A stretch of DNA of 64,000 nucleotides from Pelotomaculum terephthalicicum JT (lineage in GTDB: Bacteria > Bacillota > Desulfotomaculia > Desulfotomaculales > Pelotomaculaceae), in contig NZ_JAKNBL010000002.1 in assembly GCF_022410535.1 (NCBI RefSeq), positions 1-64,000 on the forward strand, written 5' to 3'. Position numbers and translations under genes: made by a program. The notes beneath the pieces were generated by a model. It was not told where the DNA came from. It ran no database searches and saw only the letters and a program-made list of their open reading frames with translations. Below, piece after piece: positions 51,964-61,488 of this stretch (position 1 is the first letter of the stretch; each line of letters starts with the position of its first letter).

Positions 51964-52971
51964 TTACAGCATTTTCTGCTGGGTATGCTCACCGGGAGCC
52001 TGCGTCCTTTCAAGACCCTCATCCAACTGGAGTAGGGTTTGGTTCAAGACTGCCATGCTTTCAGAGAGCTGTGCCGGAGAAAGAATGTCTCTTTGGGAAA
52101 ATACATAAATCTCCTGCATTTTTGAAAAGGCTACCGTCAGCTCGGCATCCGTGCCAACAGCATCAAAAAGGGTGAATTGGGAAAAAGGTTTTTCCGACAG
52201 GTCACTTCCGATCCGCTCCCTTTCTTCTTTTCGCTTATAGGCGAGCATGGCTGTGAGTTCTTCCGGCGCTGAGAGCAGGGTGCGGATTCTTTCCTGTTCC
52301 ATCATGATGGCAAGGTCATAAAGGTGCTTGGCGGTATCAAACAGCATACGCCGCTGGTAATAAAATTCCGCAGCCAGTATTTTATCTGCGAAGATACGTT
52401 CCAGCTTGATGGTCTGCACAGGAAAGAGTTTTACTCCGTAATTTGATTCGAGAATTTGGCGTTGCTCACCGGTTGCCTCTGAATAAAGAAGTGGTGAGAT
52501 TTCAAGGATTTCCACCGGCTCGCTGATGGTGAAGGATGTTGCCTCCACCTTTACATAGCCAAAACGCTGCAGGGCATCAGCGGAATCCACCGCAGTTACA
52601 GGAACGTATTCATATACGCTGGTGATGCTGCCCTTCTGATTGCTTTCTCTGGCTTTATCGGTTGTCCTTGAAAGAGTATGATAGCCGTTTGCCGATGTTT
52701 CCAGCCGCTTTTTTCCCTGACTTTTTGAACAGTCATGAACTGCAACCGTCAGATCAATATCTTCCGAAAAGCGTTTCATTCGGCCGATGGATTTATACAG
52801 GGCGGTTCCGCCTTTAAAGTATGCGGGAAGGGACTCCTGCTTTACGGACAGCTCCCATAGTAGCAGCGTCAGATAGTAATCCTTTTCTATAATGTCGCTT
52901 CGGATGCCTGTTCTGCGGCTGACGTCCGAGAGCAGGGCTTCAAATGCGTCTTTATCCTGATGTAAGTTCAT
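51964..52971 (-). CDS. abiEii: AbiEii-type nucleotidyltransferase toxin
   Basis: A 335-aa protein of the AbiEii/AbiGii nucleotidyltransferase family: YFKGGTALYKSIGRMKRFSE with DIDL following (G-G-T-A-L, then D-x-D), and the IFADKILAAEFYYQRR segment. Toxins of this type transfer nucleotides to RNA and stop growth on phage infection. It overlaps the antitoxin gene by 20 nt. In the ICE it should stabilise the element and may abort infections. Confidence 0.9.
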   Translation of the reverse strand: MNLHQDKDAFEALLSDVSRRTGIRSDIIEKDYYLTLLLWELSVKQESLPAYFKGGTALYKSIGRMKRFSEDIDLTVAVHDCSKSQGKKRLETSANGYHTLSRTTDKARESNQKGSITSVYEYVPVTAVDSADALQRFGYVKVEATSFTISEPVEILEISPLLYSEATGEQRQILESNYGVKLFPVQTIKLERIFADKILAAEFYYQRRMLFDTAKHLYDLAIMMEQERIRTLLSAPEELTAMLAYKRKEERERIGSDLSEKPFSQFTLFDAVGTDAELTVAFSKMQEIYVFSQRDILSPAQLSESMAVLNQTLLQLDEGLERTQAPGEHTQQKML

Positions 52972-53620
52972 TGTTCACCTCCATGAGTAAATCGATAAGG
53001 GGCAGTATCACCTTTGCCGAGTAATGTTTGCGTGCGGTAAACAGCAGGGCAAGACCATCCAGTTCCTGTCGCTTTGCATAGCCTGTCAGCAGTAGCTCCG
53101 GCTTCTCCGCATCTATATGCGCATCGGCAAGCGCCATTGTCAGATCGATGAACTGGAGATATTTCCAGTTGTCGTCCGTTATCGGCACAGCAGGCTTTTT
53201 CAGCTTAATATGGCAATCTTTCGGCAGCTTTGCGCCATAACGGTTTGTGGTGATTTCCATGTTGCGGGGAATCAACGTCGTCAGTCCCAGCCTGTTCATC
53301 AGGAATGCGCCGGATTCGTACCCGATTTTGGCGCCGTTCTGTTCCGTCAGGGTTTTCTTCATCACCTGCTCAATGCTCGGCGTAACTTTCCCGAATATGG
53401 TCTGCTTCACCTGACAATAGACGCCCTTTTGCAGTCTTTCAATTTCGCCCTTGTCCGCCATCCGCTTCAGCTTCACATTGGTCAGTGCCTTGGCCTGCTC
53501 ATAGGGCAAGGCAAAGGTTTCCGCCAGTTGTGCCGCAATATTTTCTGTTTGAATTGCTGCCTCGTAGGGAATATTTTTAACAGTCTCTGCAATGTGTTCT
53601 CCATATCCAATCTGCTCCAT
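52952..53620 (-). CDS. abiEi: AbiEi-like antitoxin (DUF6088)
   Basis: A 222-aa protein with a winged-helix N-terminal part (LPYEQAKALTNVKLKRMADK, EIERLQKGVYCQ) and the AbiEi C-terminal domain. It represses its promoter and neutralises AbiEii. ATG at 53620 has GGGAGGTG upstream; the longer start 53665 lies inside the operator. The perfect inverted repeat at 53639-53694 fits autoregulation. Confidence 0.88.
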   Translation of the reverse strand: MEQIGYGEHIAETVKNIPYEAAIQTENIAAQLAETFALPYEQAKALTNVKLKRMADKGEIERLQKGVYCQVKQTIFGKVTPSIEQVMKKTLTEQNGAKIGYESGAFLMNRLGLTTLIPRNMEITTNRYGAKLPKDCHIKLKKPAVPITDDNWKYLQFIDLTMALADAHIDAEKPELLLTGYAKRQELDGLALLFTARKHYSAKVILPLIDLLMEVNNELTSG

Positions 53621-53638
53621 GTGCTTCACCTCCCGGTT

Positions 53639-53711
53639 AAGTGATATTATATGGTTGATTTTCATTTATAATCATTGCCATTATAATATCACTTTATGCG
53701 CCGAAAGTCAA
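53639..53711 (-). promoter_or_regulatory. AbiE promoter with 13-bp inverted-repeat operator
   Basis: On the minus strand TTGACT (53711-53706) and TATTAT (53688-53683) are 17 nt apart. A perfect 13-bp inverted repeat AAGTGATATTATA (53639-53651) and its complement (53682-53694), separated by 30 nt, covers the -10 and the start region. Paired operator sites in front of abiEi are known for this family. Confidence 0.75.
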
Positions 53712-53954
53712 TTTTCTCCTGATTACATACCAAGTATCGTCCAGTCAATACTTGCATAAGGACGGTGAACGGATTTTAATTTTCAAACAAAGCCCCCCTT
53801 TTTCAAGAAATGGGAAATTATCATATTTTAGTTGACAATTACATTACAGCCGCATATAATATTTAGTAACCTCTTTGCACTGCATTACATTCTTTACTTG
53901 GAATGCGAGATCAACAGTACAAACTGAGCAGGCGATGAACCTTTTTTATAAGAG

Positions 53955-54055
53955 GTCATGGGGCCGGGCCACCCAACGAGTGGCAGCAGATTGCATAATG
54001 CGCACATCTGTGGGACAGTAGTATGTTCCATAGGTGTGCTATTTTTATACCCAAA
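53955..54055 (+). ncRNA. Structured leader of the P-type ATPase gene, NiCo-riboswitch-like candidate
   Basis: The leader has hairpin GCCAC-loop CCAACGA-GTGGC (53968-53984), then CAG, hairpin CAGAT...ATCTG (53987-54010), then TGGGACAG (54011-54018). GGCAGCAG and GGGACAG tracts around two stems resemble, in my recollection, the NiCo metal riboswitch, which precedes metal transporters. A later stem (near GCACATCTGTGG with CCATAGGTGTGC) is followed by TATTTTTAT, a possible terminator, and TGTTCCAT/ATGGAACA can pair instead. Class and ligand are not proven. Confidence 0.45.
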
Positions 54056-54131
54056 TGGAACAACGACCACGAAAATGGAGTGCCATAGAGCTATCAAACG
54101 CTGCCGCAAGGCCACAACGGAGGGTTCTTTT

Positions 54132-56654
54132 ATGACAAGCAACAAACTGAACATGGCAGGCCTAGCCGCCGCCGAAGCAAAACGATTGCAGGAACAATAT
54201 GGCAAAAATGAATTGACCTCACAGAAGAAAGAGAGCTTTCTAAGAAAAGTTCTGCACATTATCTGTGAGCCGATGTTTTTGCTGCTGATTGTTGCTGCAA
54301 TCATCTATTTTATTCTGGGTGAACCCAGAGATGGTGCGATTATGCTCATTTTTGTAGTGGGCATTATCAGCATTGATGTCATCCAAGAATGGAAAACAGA
54401 TAAAACCTTGAACGCTCTCAAGGATTTGTCTGCCCCACATGTCACAGTCATTCGTGACGGCAAGGAGCAGACAATTGCAAGCTGCGATCTTGTTCCTGGC
54501 GACTTAATGATGATTTATGAGGGAGTCAAAATTCCTGCTGATGGTATTGTGCTAAAATGTAATGACCTGTGCGTGGATGAGTCCTCCTTAACAGGCGAAG
54601 CAGAAGGTGTGTGGAAAATTCCAACCGAAAGTGCAGAGCCCATTTCTGACTATTGGCGGAAGGATTACTGTTATGCAGGAACTTTGGTCACACAAGGAAC
54701 AGCAACAGTGCTGGTTGACAAAATCGGCAGCGGCACCGAGTATGGAAAAATCGGCGTTCATATTGCCGCTGCGCCAGAGGAGCCCACGCCACTGCAAAAG
54801 CAGACGGGAAGCCTTGTGAAGCTGTGCGCGGGGATTGCCGCCGTTCTGTTTGCGCTGGTAGGCATTTTTACTTGGTTCAATATTCCCGACCATCCCTTCG
54901 GCGCCCGACTGATTGAGAGTATTCTCTCCGGAGTTACGCTGGCCATGGCCATGATTCCGGAGGAGTTCCCGGTGATTCTCACGGTGTTCCTCTCTATGGG
55001 CGCATGGCGGCTGGCCAAAAAGCAGTCTCTGGTACGAAAGCTCCCCAGCGTGGAAACTCTAGGAGCCGTCTCAGTTCTGTGCGTGGATAAAACCGGTACT
55101 ATCACCATGAACCAAATGGCCATGCAGAGCACCTGGGCCGTAGACGGCGACGAGCGCACGCTGTGCGAGATCATGGGAATGGGCTGTGAAACGGATGCCT
55201 ACGACCCCATGGAAAAGGCCATGCTGGCTTATTGCGAAAGTCTTGGAATATCCAGAGACTTCCTCTTTGGCGGCAAGCTGGTCAGTGAGTATGCCTTTAC
55301 CAACGAGCTGAAAATGATGGGGCACATTTGGCGACGGGACGACAAACTGGTGATTGCCGCCAAGGGCTCCGCTGAGCAGATTCTGACTATTTGCGACCTG
55401 ACGGGCGAAGAAAGGGCAACTGCAGAGCGTAAAATCATGGAAATGTCCACGCAGGGGCTGCGTGTCATTGCGGTTGCTACAGCAAGCCCCGCCAATGAAT
55501 CGGAGATCCCGCCGCAGATCACTGACTGCCGCCTGCGCCTGTGCGGCCTTGTGGGCCTTGCCGATCCTCCCCGTGAAAGTGTCAAGGCGGATATTGCGGT
55601 ATGCAATAGGGCGGGTATTCGTGTTGTTATGATTACAGGCGACAACGGAATTACCGCATCCTCTATTGCAAAGAAAATTGGTATGCCAAACAGTGACCAT
55701 ATCATCACAGGCGATATGCTAAACGAAATGACTGACGTGCAACTGCGTGAAAGGGTTAAGGATGTCAGCATTTTCTCCCGTGTTATTCCTGAACATAAAA
55801 TGCGCATTGTGAAAGCGTTTAAGGACAACGGCGAGATTGTTGCTATGACCGGTGACGGTGTTAATGATGCACCTGCTCTAAAATATGCAGACATCGGCAT
55901 TGCAATGGGCAAGCGTGGCAGTGAGGTATCTCGTGAGGCCGCCGACCTTATTTTAATGGATGACAACTTTACCACCATTGTGGAAACAGTCAAGGATGGC
56001 AGGCGAATTTATGATAATATCCGCAAGGCAGTGGGCTATGTGTTCACCATTCACATCCCTATTGCATTTGCCTCCCTGCTTGCACCTATCCTCGGCATTG
56101 CGCCGACAGCACTGCTTTTGCTGCCGCTGCACGTTGTGCTTTTGGAGCTGCTGATTGACCCCACCTGCTCCATTGTGCTGGAGCGCCAGCCTGCCGAAAC
56201 AGATATTATGGAACGAAAACCTCGTGACCCCAAGGAAAAGCTTTTGACTGCGCACATTCTGGCGAAAAGCGTGTTGCAGGGTCTTGTCATCTTTGCCGCA
56301 TCCTTTGGTGCTTACTATGTGACGCTCTCCGGCAATGCAGACAATGCATCGGTTGCCCGCGCCATAGGGCTTTCCATTATTATGATTTCCAACTTATTCT
56401 TGGTGCAGGTGAACAGCTCTGATCATGACTTCGCCCTGCAATCTATCATTCGTCTTGCAAAAGACAAGGTAATGTGGGCCGTGAACTTCGGAACACTTGC
56501 GATGCTGGGCATTATCCTTTACTCTCCGCTGAATGCATTCTTGAAGCTGGCACCGCTGTCTGTACCCATGCTTTTGAAAGCCGTTGGGATTGCAGCAGTA
56601 GCCGTGTTCTGGTATGAGCTTGTGAAGCTTGTAAAAAAGCTGCTCAGAAGGTAA
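54132..56654 (+). CDS. Cation-translocating P-type ATPase
   Basis: An 840-aa P-type ATPase of the P2-like layout: actuator loop SSLTGEAEGV, phosphorylation site CVDKTGTITMN, hinge GDGVNDAPALKYADIGIAMG, and the membrane motif IPEEFPVIL in helix 4 in place of the PEGLP of Ca2+ pumps. Around eight to ten membrane helices are visible. Ion cannot be assigned; the leader suggests Ni/Co or a similar metal. ATG at 54132 follows GGAGGG by 7 nt; the longer frame from 53958 would run through the RNA leader. Confidence 0.88.
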   Translation: MTSNKLNMAGLAAAEAKRLQEQYGKNELTSQKKESFLRKVLHIICEPMFLLLIVAAIIYFILGEPRDGAIMLIFVVGIISIDVIQEWKTDKTLNALKDLSAPHVTVIRDGKEQTIASCDLVPGDLMMIYEGVKIPADGIVLKCNDLCVDESSLTGEAEGVWKIPTESAEPISDYWRKDYCYAGTLVTQGTATVLVDKIGSGTEYGKIGVHIAAAPEEPTPLQKQTGSLVKLCAGIAAVLFALVGIFTWFNIPDHPFGARLIESILSGVTLAMAMIPEEFPVILTVFLSMGAWRLAKKQSLVRKLPSVETLGAVSVLCVDKTGTITMNQMAMQSTWAVDGDERTLCEIMGMGCETDAYDPMEKAMLAYCESLGISRDFLFGGKLVSEYAFTNELKMMGHIWRRDDKLVIAAKGSAEQILTICDLTGEERATAERKIMEMSTQGLRVIAVATASPANESEIPPQITDCRLRLCGLVGLADPPRESVKADIAVCNRAGIRVVMITGDNGITASSIAKKIGMPNSDHIITGDMLNEMTDVQLRERVKDVSIFSRVIPEHKMRIVKAFKDNGEIVAMTGDGVNDAPALKYADIGIAMGKRGSEVSREAADLILMDDNFTTIVETVKDGRRIYDNIRKAVGYVFTIHIPIAFASLLAPILGIAPTALLLLPLHVVLLELLIDPTCSIVLERQPAETDIMERKPRDPKEKLLTAHILAKSVLQGLVIFAASFGAYYVTLSGNADNASVARAIGLSIIMISNLFLVQVNSSDHDFALQSIIRLAKDKVMWAVNFGTLAMLGIILYSPLNAFLKLAPLSVPMLLKAVGIAAVAVFWYELVKLVKKLLRR

Positions 56655-56658
56655 GCCT

Positions 56659-57030
56659 ATGGGCTGGTATCAAGATATTGCTTTTCCAACGCTGATGCGA
56701 TGGAATATTGGAAAAAATTCCATTTTGAAAAAGCGTACCGCACTGCTGAAACACGCATACGGCAACATTCTTGAAATAGGAATTGGGGAAGGCACCAACC
56801 TTCCCCTTTATCCTACTAATATTACACACATTGCTACTGTGGAGGCTTATCCTAGAAAGCTGAAGGATAGTGCCATCGAGGTTGCGTTATTTTCGGAAAG
56901 TGCCGCTGCACTTCATTTTGACGACAACACATTTGATACTGTGGTTTCAACCTTTTCCTTGTGCAGTGTGGATGATTTAGAACAATATAGTCCAGAGTAT
57001 CCTTGTCAAAGGCAGGTGAGCGAATTTTAG
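56659..57030 (+). pseudogene. Truncated class I SAM methyltransferase
   Basis: A 123-aa ORF starting 4 nt after the ATPase. It has the SAM-binding start NILEIGIGEGTNLPLYPTNI and continues to FDTVVSTFSLCSVDD, where family members go on with an E(x)3 RVLKPGG strand and end near 200 aa. Here sequence departs after about residue 105 (LEQYSPEYPCQRQVS). Frame or deletion damage is likely, so it is probably inactive. A UbiE/Coq5-like enzyme is the likely ancestor. Confidence 0.65.
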
Positions 57031-57123
57031 TTATCATATCATTTTTCTCCTTTTTCCTCTGTTCATATGGTGAACATGTTTTCTCTTCAAACCTCACCTT
57101 AGATCCTTTAATATCCATTTTCA

Positions 57124-57178
57124 TTGACAGAAAATAAAAGATGTAGTATCATACAGTTTAGTTGATACTACATCTTTT
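57124..57178 (+). promoter_or_regulatory. MarR-gene promoter with overlapping operator
   Basis: TTGACA (57124-57129) and TATCAT (57147-57152) are 17 nt apart. A perfect inverted repeat, arm AAAAGATGTAGTATCA (57136-57151) and its complement (57163-57178), covers the -10 and transcription start. It is the expected site for MarR autorepression. The same stem followed by T residues may also end upstream transcripts. Confidence 0.8.
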
Positions 57179-57197
57179 TTATGCTGGAGGTGCTATT

Positions 57198-57671
57198 ATG
57201 GATGCCACTAAACGGCAAATCACAAAGATTGCCCGTGAAGTCAATAAGTTTACTGCCCGTATGCTGAAGCTGGACGATATTGGAACTGCGGAATATGATT
57301 TCATCCATGTGGTTCGCAAAAATCCCGGCATCACACAGGCTGCCATTCGGGAGATTCTCGCATTGGATAAAGGGGCCGCTGCCCGCCGTGCGGCCAATCT
57401 GGAGGCAAAGGGGTATCTTATCAGAAAGGCAAACCCTGCCGATGGCCGCAGCCAGCTGCTCTATGCCACTGAAAAGGCTGACCAATTAAAAAACTCCAAG
57501 GCTTCCGTTGAAGCTCTTTATTATGAATATTTGCAGGAAACATTGTCTCCTGAGGAAAATGCTGAGTTCTGTCGGCTGCTGAACATCCTTTACACGCGCT
57601 CCAAGGCAGAGAGCAAGGCAGACTTTCCAAACCTCATTCACCGCTTTTTAGAAGGGAGCGGAGGAAAATGA
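57198..57671 (+). CDS. MarR-family regulator
   Basis: A 157-aa MarR winged-helix protein (EYDFIHVVRKNPGITQAAIR, ALDKGAAARRAANLEAKGYL, NPADGRSQLLYATEKA). ATG at 57198 follows GGAGG by 7 nt. It heads an operon with two ABC exporters and overlaps the first by 4 nt. It should repress the operon until a drug or other ligand binds, using the palindrome at 57136-57178. Confidence 0.9.
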   Translation: MDATKRQITKIAREVNKFTARMLKLDDIGTAEYDFIHVVRKNPGITQAAIREILALDKGAAARRAANLEAKGYLIRKANPADGRSQLLYATEKADQLKNSKASVEALYYEYLQETLSPEENAEFCRLLNILYTRSKAESKADFPNLIHRFLEGSGGK

Positions 57672-59434
57672 GCAGCACAAATCAAAATATCAAACAGGTT
57701 TCTCAGCCTGACCATATTCTGTCCTACTTCAAGATGGAACGTTGGTCGCTCACGCTGGTTACGATTTCAGGCATCCTTTACAATGTTGGAATGATTGCGG
57801 GGCCATATTTTGAAGGCCGTTTGGCACAGTGCCTGTTCGACATTATGGGTGGTCGTGAATCCTTTTCCGCCATGCTGTCACTGGCGGTGGTCTATCTGAT
57901 TGTCATTTTAGCCGTGCAGGTCATGCGCTGCGTGAAGCGCTTCTATGTGCGCCGTTTTGCAAATAATACCAGCCGCAACATGCGTCATATGCTCTACAAC
58001 AGCCTCGTGAACATGAGCCGGGATGAACTGGAGCGAGAAAGCATTGGAACGGTGATGACCAAAGCGGTATCGGATGTGGATGCCTGCGCGGAGGGCATGC
58101 GAAAGTTCACCACAGAGGTGTTTGATACCGGCGTGGTGCTGATTGCGTACCTTGCCATGCTGTTTTATTACGACTGGCGTCTGACGCTGATTTCCTGTGC
58201 CTTTACCCCTGTCGCTTATTTCATCGCAGGACGTTTGAAACACCGGGTAACGCAGTACAACGGGACATACAAAAAAAGCGCCGAACGGCTGAACGGTGCC
58301 ACCATGGACAGAGTCTCCAATGCGGTTACCTATCGCATTTACAGCTGTGATAAAAACAGGGACCTAGCTTATGAGGGGTACCTGAGAGACTATGAAAAGT
58401 GCGCAGTGGCAGCAAATTTTTGGGAGAACACCATGCAGCCGCTCTACCACATCATTTCCATGTGCGGTGTGATATTTGTCTTGTATCTGGGCGGTAAAAA
58501 TGTTACCGGTACTGGCTGGAGCAACTGGAATATCGCCGCTTTCACCACATTCCTGTCCTGCTTTGCCAAAATGGCGCTCAAGTCATCCAAGACTGCGAAG
58601 CTGTTTAATTCTGTTCAAAAGGCACAGGTTTCCTGGGCGAGAATCAAACCGCTTATGAAAGAGTATGTGGAGCAGTCTACTCTGTCCGATATGGATTTTT
58701 CTGCCGGGGCATCGATTAAAGTGCGGGATTTGTCTCTGCGCTGGGAAAACGGGCAGCAGGTGCTGCACGGGATTTCTTTTTCCGCACAGCCGGGACAAAT
58801 CATCGGCGTGACGGGAGCAGTTGCCAGCGGAAAATCCATGCTGGGCAAGGCGCTGTTGGGGGAACTGCCCTACGAGGGTAGCATTGAGGTAGATGAGCGA
58901 GAACTGCGCACGCTGAGTTTATACGAGCGCAGCCGGCTGCTGTCCTATCTGGGGCATGAACCGGAGCTGATGACAGAGAGCATTGAAGAAAATATTCGTC
59001 TGGGTGAAAAAGGCGAAATAGCCCGCTGCCTGAAAACGGTGTGTCTGGCAGATGAAATTTGTAAAATGCCGCAGGGAGCGGCTACCTCCGTCGGCAGCGG
59101 TGGAATCCGTCTGTCGGGCGGTCAGCAGGCACGTCTTGCGCTGGCTCGCACCTGCTATCATGCACGGCAGATTTTGATTTTGGATGACCCCTTTTCCGCA
59201 GTGGACCAAAAAACCGAACGGGAGATTTTTGCAAATCTGCGTCTGCTGGCTGCAGACCGCATCGTTATTTTAATTTCCCACCGTTTACAGCTGTTTCCAC
59301 AGTTGGATCATGTACTCTTTCTGGAGCATGGCACGAGCGTACTTTCCACCCATTCTGCGCTGATGCGGGGAAACAGCACCTATGAGACACTCTATCAGGC
59401 GCAGGCAATGGGAGGTGCAGGCCATGAAGAATAA
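57668..59434 (+). CDS. ABC exporter, permease-ATPase fusion (first half)
   Basis: A 588-aa ABC half-transporter with six membrane helices (residues 25-300) and an ATPase domain: Walker A GVTGAVASGKSML, signature LSGGQQARLALA, Walker B QILILDDPFSAVD and the switch histidine ISHRL. It overlaps the MarR stop by 4 nt and the second transporter by 11 nt, so the pair probably forms a heterodimer exporting drugs or peptides. Walker A has an unusual alanine-valine-alanine, but GKS is intact. Confidence 0.9.
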   Translation: MSSTNQNIKQVSQPDHILSYFKMERWSLTLVTISGILYNVGMIAGPYFEGRLAQCLFDIMGGRESFSAMLSLAVVYLIVILAVQVMRCVKRFYVRRFANNTSRNMRHMLYNSLVNMSRDELERESIGTVMTKAVSDVDACAEGMRKFTTEVFDTGVVLIAYLAMLFYYDWRLTLISCAFTPVAYFIAGRLKHRVTQYNGTYKKSAERLNGATMDRVSNAVTYRIYSCDKNRDLAYEGYLRDYEKCAVAANFWENTMQPLYHIISMCGVIFVLYLGGKNVTGTGWSNWNIAAFTTFLSCFAKMALKSSKTAKLFNSVQKAQVSWARIKPLMKEYVEQSTLSDMDFSAGASIKVRDLSLRWENGQQVLHGISFSAQPGQIIGVTGAVASGKSMLGKALLGELPYEGSIEVDERELRTLSLYERSRLLSYLGHEPELMTESIEENIRLGEKGEIARCLKTVCLADEICKMPQGAATSVGSGGIRLSGGQQARLALARTCYHARQILILDDPFSAVDQKTEREIFANLRLLAADRIVILISHRLQLFPQLDHVLFLEHGTSVLSTHSALMRGNSTYETLYQAQAMGGAGHEE

Positions 59435-61076
59435 GAACGGACTTGGCGTCGTTTTTCGGAAGACCGTCCGTCAAAACAGTGGGATGACCCTTCTCACCGG
59501 TATTCTGATCGCCGCCTGTGTGGCAGCCGCGCTGTTTCCTCCCCTTGTTCTGGAGCAGATGGTAAACCGGCTGACCGGACGGCAGGCCGTTTCTCTTGTG
59601 CTGCCCCTTGGTTACTTTGGGCTGCTGGCACTTTCTGATTTGCTGGAGTCAGGTCAGAGCGTGATGATTACGGTGTTCGGGCAAAAGATGGCCCATAGTC
59701 TGCGCAGCGAGCTTTGCGCCAAACTGAAACGACTGCCGGCGGCTTATTTTACACAGCATGCCCCCGCCAAAATCACCTCTCGCTTTGTCAATGATGTGGA
59801 TGTGGTGGATTCTCTCTTTACAAACGGCATTATCGGGATGGTTGCCGATGCGTTTAAGGTACTGAGCATTCTTATGGTCATCTTTTATAAAAGCACCGGG
59901 CTTGGAATCCTGATGCTTTTGGTGACTCCGGCGCTGTTCGCCATGACGCGTCTGTTTCAAAAGCGAATGCTCAAGGCGCAGCTTGCAAACCGTGTCGCCG
60001 TCAGCAAGGTAAACAATCATGTGCCTGAAACCATTCATAACATCCGCACGATTCATACCCTGTTTCGGCAAAAGTACATGGAAGAAAAGTATGATTCCTA
60101 TATTGAGGAAAGCTACCGTGCCCTCGATAAGTCCAATCTGTATGATTCCATTTATTCTCCCATCGTCATTTTTGTCAGCTCCTGCGTGATTGCAGTGATG
60201 ATGGTGTTCGCCGCTTTGGGCGGTGGAATGCAACAGTTTTTTGGAATTACCGTGGGTACGGCAGTTGCCATCATCGCCTATGTGGGCAAGGTGTTTGAGC
60301 CGCTTGAAAGCATCGGCATGGAGATCCAGAACATTCAGTCTGCTGTGGCAGGCGTAAAGCGAATCAACGAATTCCTGTCTGAAAGAGAGCGCACCGTACC
60401 GGAGGGCACCTCAAACAGGGCGTTTTCCGACGCAAACGGGGAATCAGCTATTAGCTTTGACAATGTGGAATTTGGATATGACGATAAAACCGTAGTCTTA
60501 CAGGATATGAGTTTTTCTGTGCAGCAGGGCGAAGCAGTCACATTTATAGGCAGAACCGGTGCCGGAAAAAGCACGCTGTTCAAGTTGATTCTTGGCTTGT
60601 ATGCTCCGCAAAAAGGGCAAGTACTGATCAATGGCATTGATGCCGCCCAGATTTCGGACAAACAAAAAAGAAAGCTGTTCGGTTATGTGGAGCAGACCTT
60701 TCATTCAGTTGCCGGAACTGTGGCGGAGCAAATTTCTCTGTTTGATGATTCCATCGGTCAGAAACAGATTGAAGAAGCTGCAAAACTGGTAGGCCTGCAT
60801 GAAAATATTATGGAACTGGACCAGAGGTACAACACGCCGGTGGAAAAGCTCACCTTCTCTCAAGGTCAGTTTCAGCTTCTCTCCATTGCAAGGGCGGTTG
60901 CGTCACAGCCTAAAATTTTACTGCTGGACGAAATCACTGCAAATCTGGACAGTGAAACTGAGTTGCGGGTGCTGCAAGGCCTGGAACGGGCGTGTAAGGG
61001 GCGGACCGTATTGTCTATCTCCCATCGTCTGAATGAGAGCACGCACAGTTCTCGCTTGATTCAAATTGGTGAATAA
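59424..61076 (+). CDS. ABC exporter, permease-ATPase fusion (second half)
   Basis: A 550-aa half-transporter: helices from about residue 20 to 290, Walker A GRTGAGKSTLFKL, Walker B KILLLDEITANLD and ISHRL. The signature is TFSQGQFQLLSIARA, which departs from LSGGQ; this degenerate site in one of two halves is usual in heterodimeric exporters. ATG at 59424 has GGGAGG 8 nt upstream. Confidence 0.9.
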   Translation: MKNKNGLGVVFRKTVRQNSGMTLLTGILIAACVAAALFPPLVLEQMVNRLTGRQAVSLVLPLGYFGLLALSDLLESGQSVMITVFGQKMAHSLRSELCAKLKRLPAAYFTQHAPAKITSRFVNDVDVVDSLFTNGIIGMVADAFKVLSILMVIFYKSTGLGILMLLVTPALFAMTRLFQKRMLKAQLANRVAVSKVNNHVPETIHNIRTIHTLFRQKYMEEKYDSYIEESYRALDKSNLYDSIYSPIVIFVSSCVIAVMMVFAALGGGMQQFFGITVGTAVAIIAYVGKVFEPLESIGMEIQNIQSAVAGVKRINEFLSERERTVPEGTSNRAFSDANGESAISFDNVEFGYDDKTVVLQDMSFSVQQGEAVTFIGRTGAGKSTLFKLILGLYAPQKGQVLINGIDAAQISDKQKRKLFGYVEQTFHSVAGTVAEQISLFDDSIGQKQIEEAAKLVGLHENIMELDQRYNTPVEKLTFSQGQFQLLSIARAVASQPKILLLDEITANLDSETELRVLQGLERACKGRTVLSISHRLNESTHSSRLIQIGE

Positions 61077-61119
61077 CAAAATGTGAAGCCCTGAGATTCA
61101 TCCTGAGAGGATAATAACT

Positions 61120-61488
61120 ATGGATTTGAAAAAAAGAGCACGACAGTTGAAAACCGATATCCCAGCGGTATTTCTGTGTATGAAGGACAAAAACACTCCT
61201 GCCATTGCAAAAGTGTTGGCTGGTGTAACCGTCGCCTATGCCTTATCACCGGTTGATCTGATACCGGATTTTATTCCCGTGCTGGGGTATCTTGACGATG
61301 TCATTTTGCTTCCCTTTCTGATCGCGCTTACCATTCGTTTTATCCCGCAAGAGCTATTTGAACATTATCGGGAAGAAGCAACGGGCCAATGGGCAAGCGG
61401 GAAGCCGAAAAAGTGGTACTATGCTCTCCTGATTGTGGCCATCTGGCTTCTTGTTTTATGGCTGATTATAAGAGCATTTCTGTTTTAA
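61120..61488 (+). CDS. DUF1232 (YkvA-like) membrane protein
   Basis: A 122-aa protein with the DUF1232 core (YALSPVDLIPDFIPVLGYLD) and a C-terminal membrane helix (YALLIVAIWLLVLWLIIRAF). Role unknown; frequent near transporter genes. It is 43 nt after the ABC exporter and probably shares its promoter. Confidence 0.87.
   Translation: MDLKKRARQLKTDIPAVFLCMKDKNTPAIAKVLAGVTVAYALSPVDLIPDFIPVLGYLDDVILLPFLIALTIRFIPQELFEHYREEATGQWASGKPKKWYYALLIVAIWLLVLWLIIRAFLF

Noticed and set aside
53955-54055. yybP-ykoY manganese riboswitch
   Set aside because: The conserved purine-rich core I know for that class is not visible; the two-stem layout with GGCAG and GGGACAG suits NiCo better.
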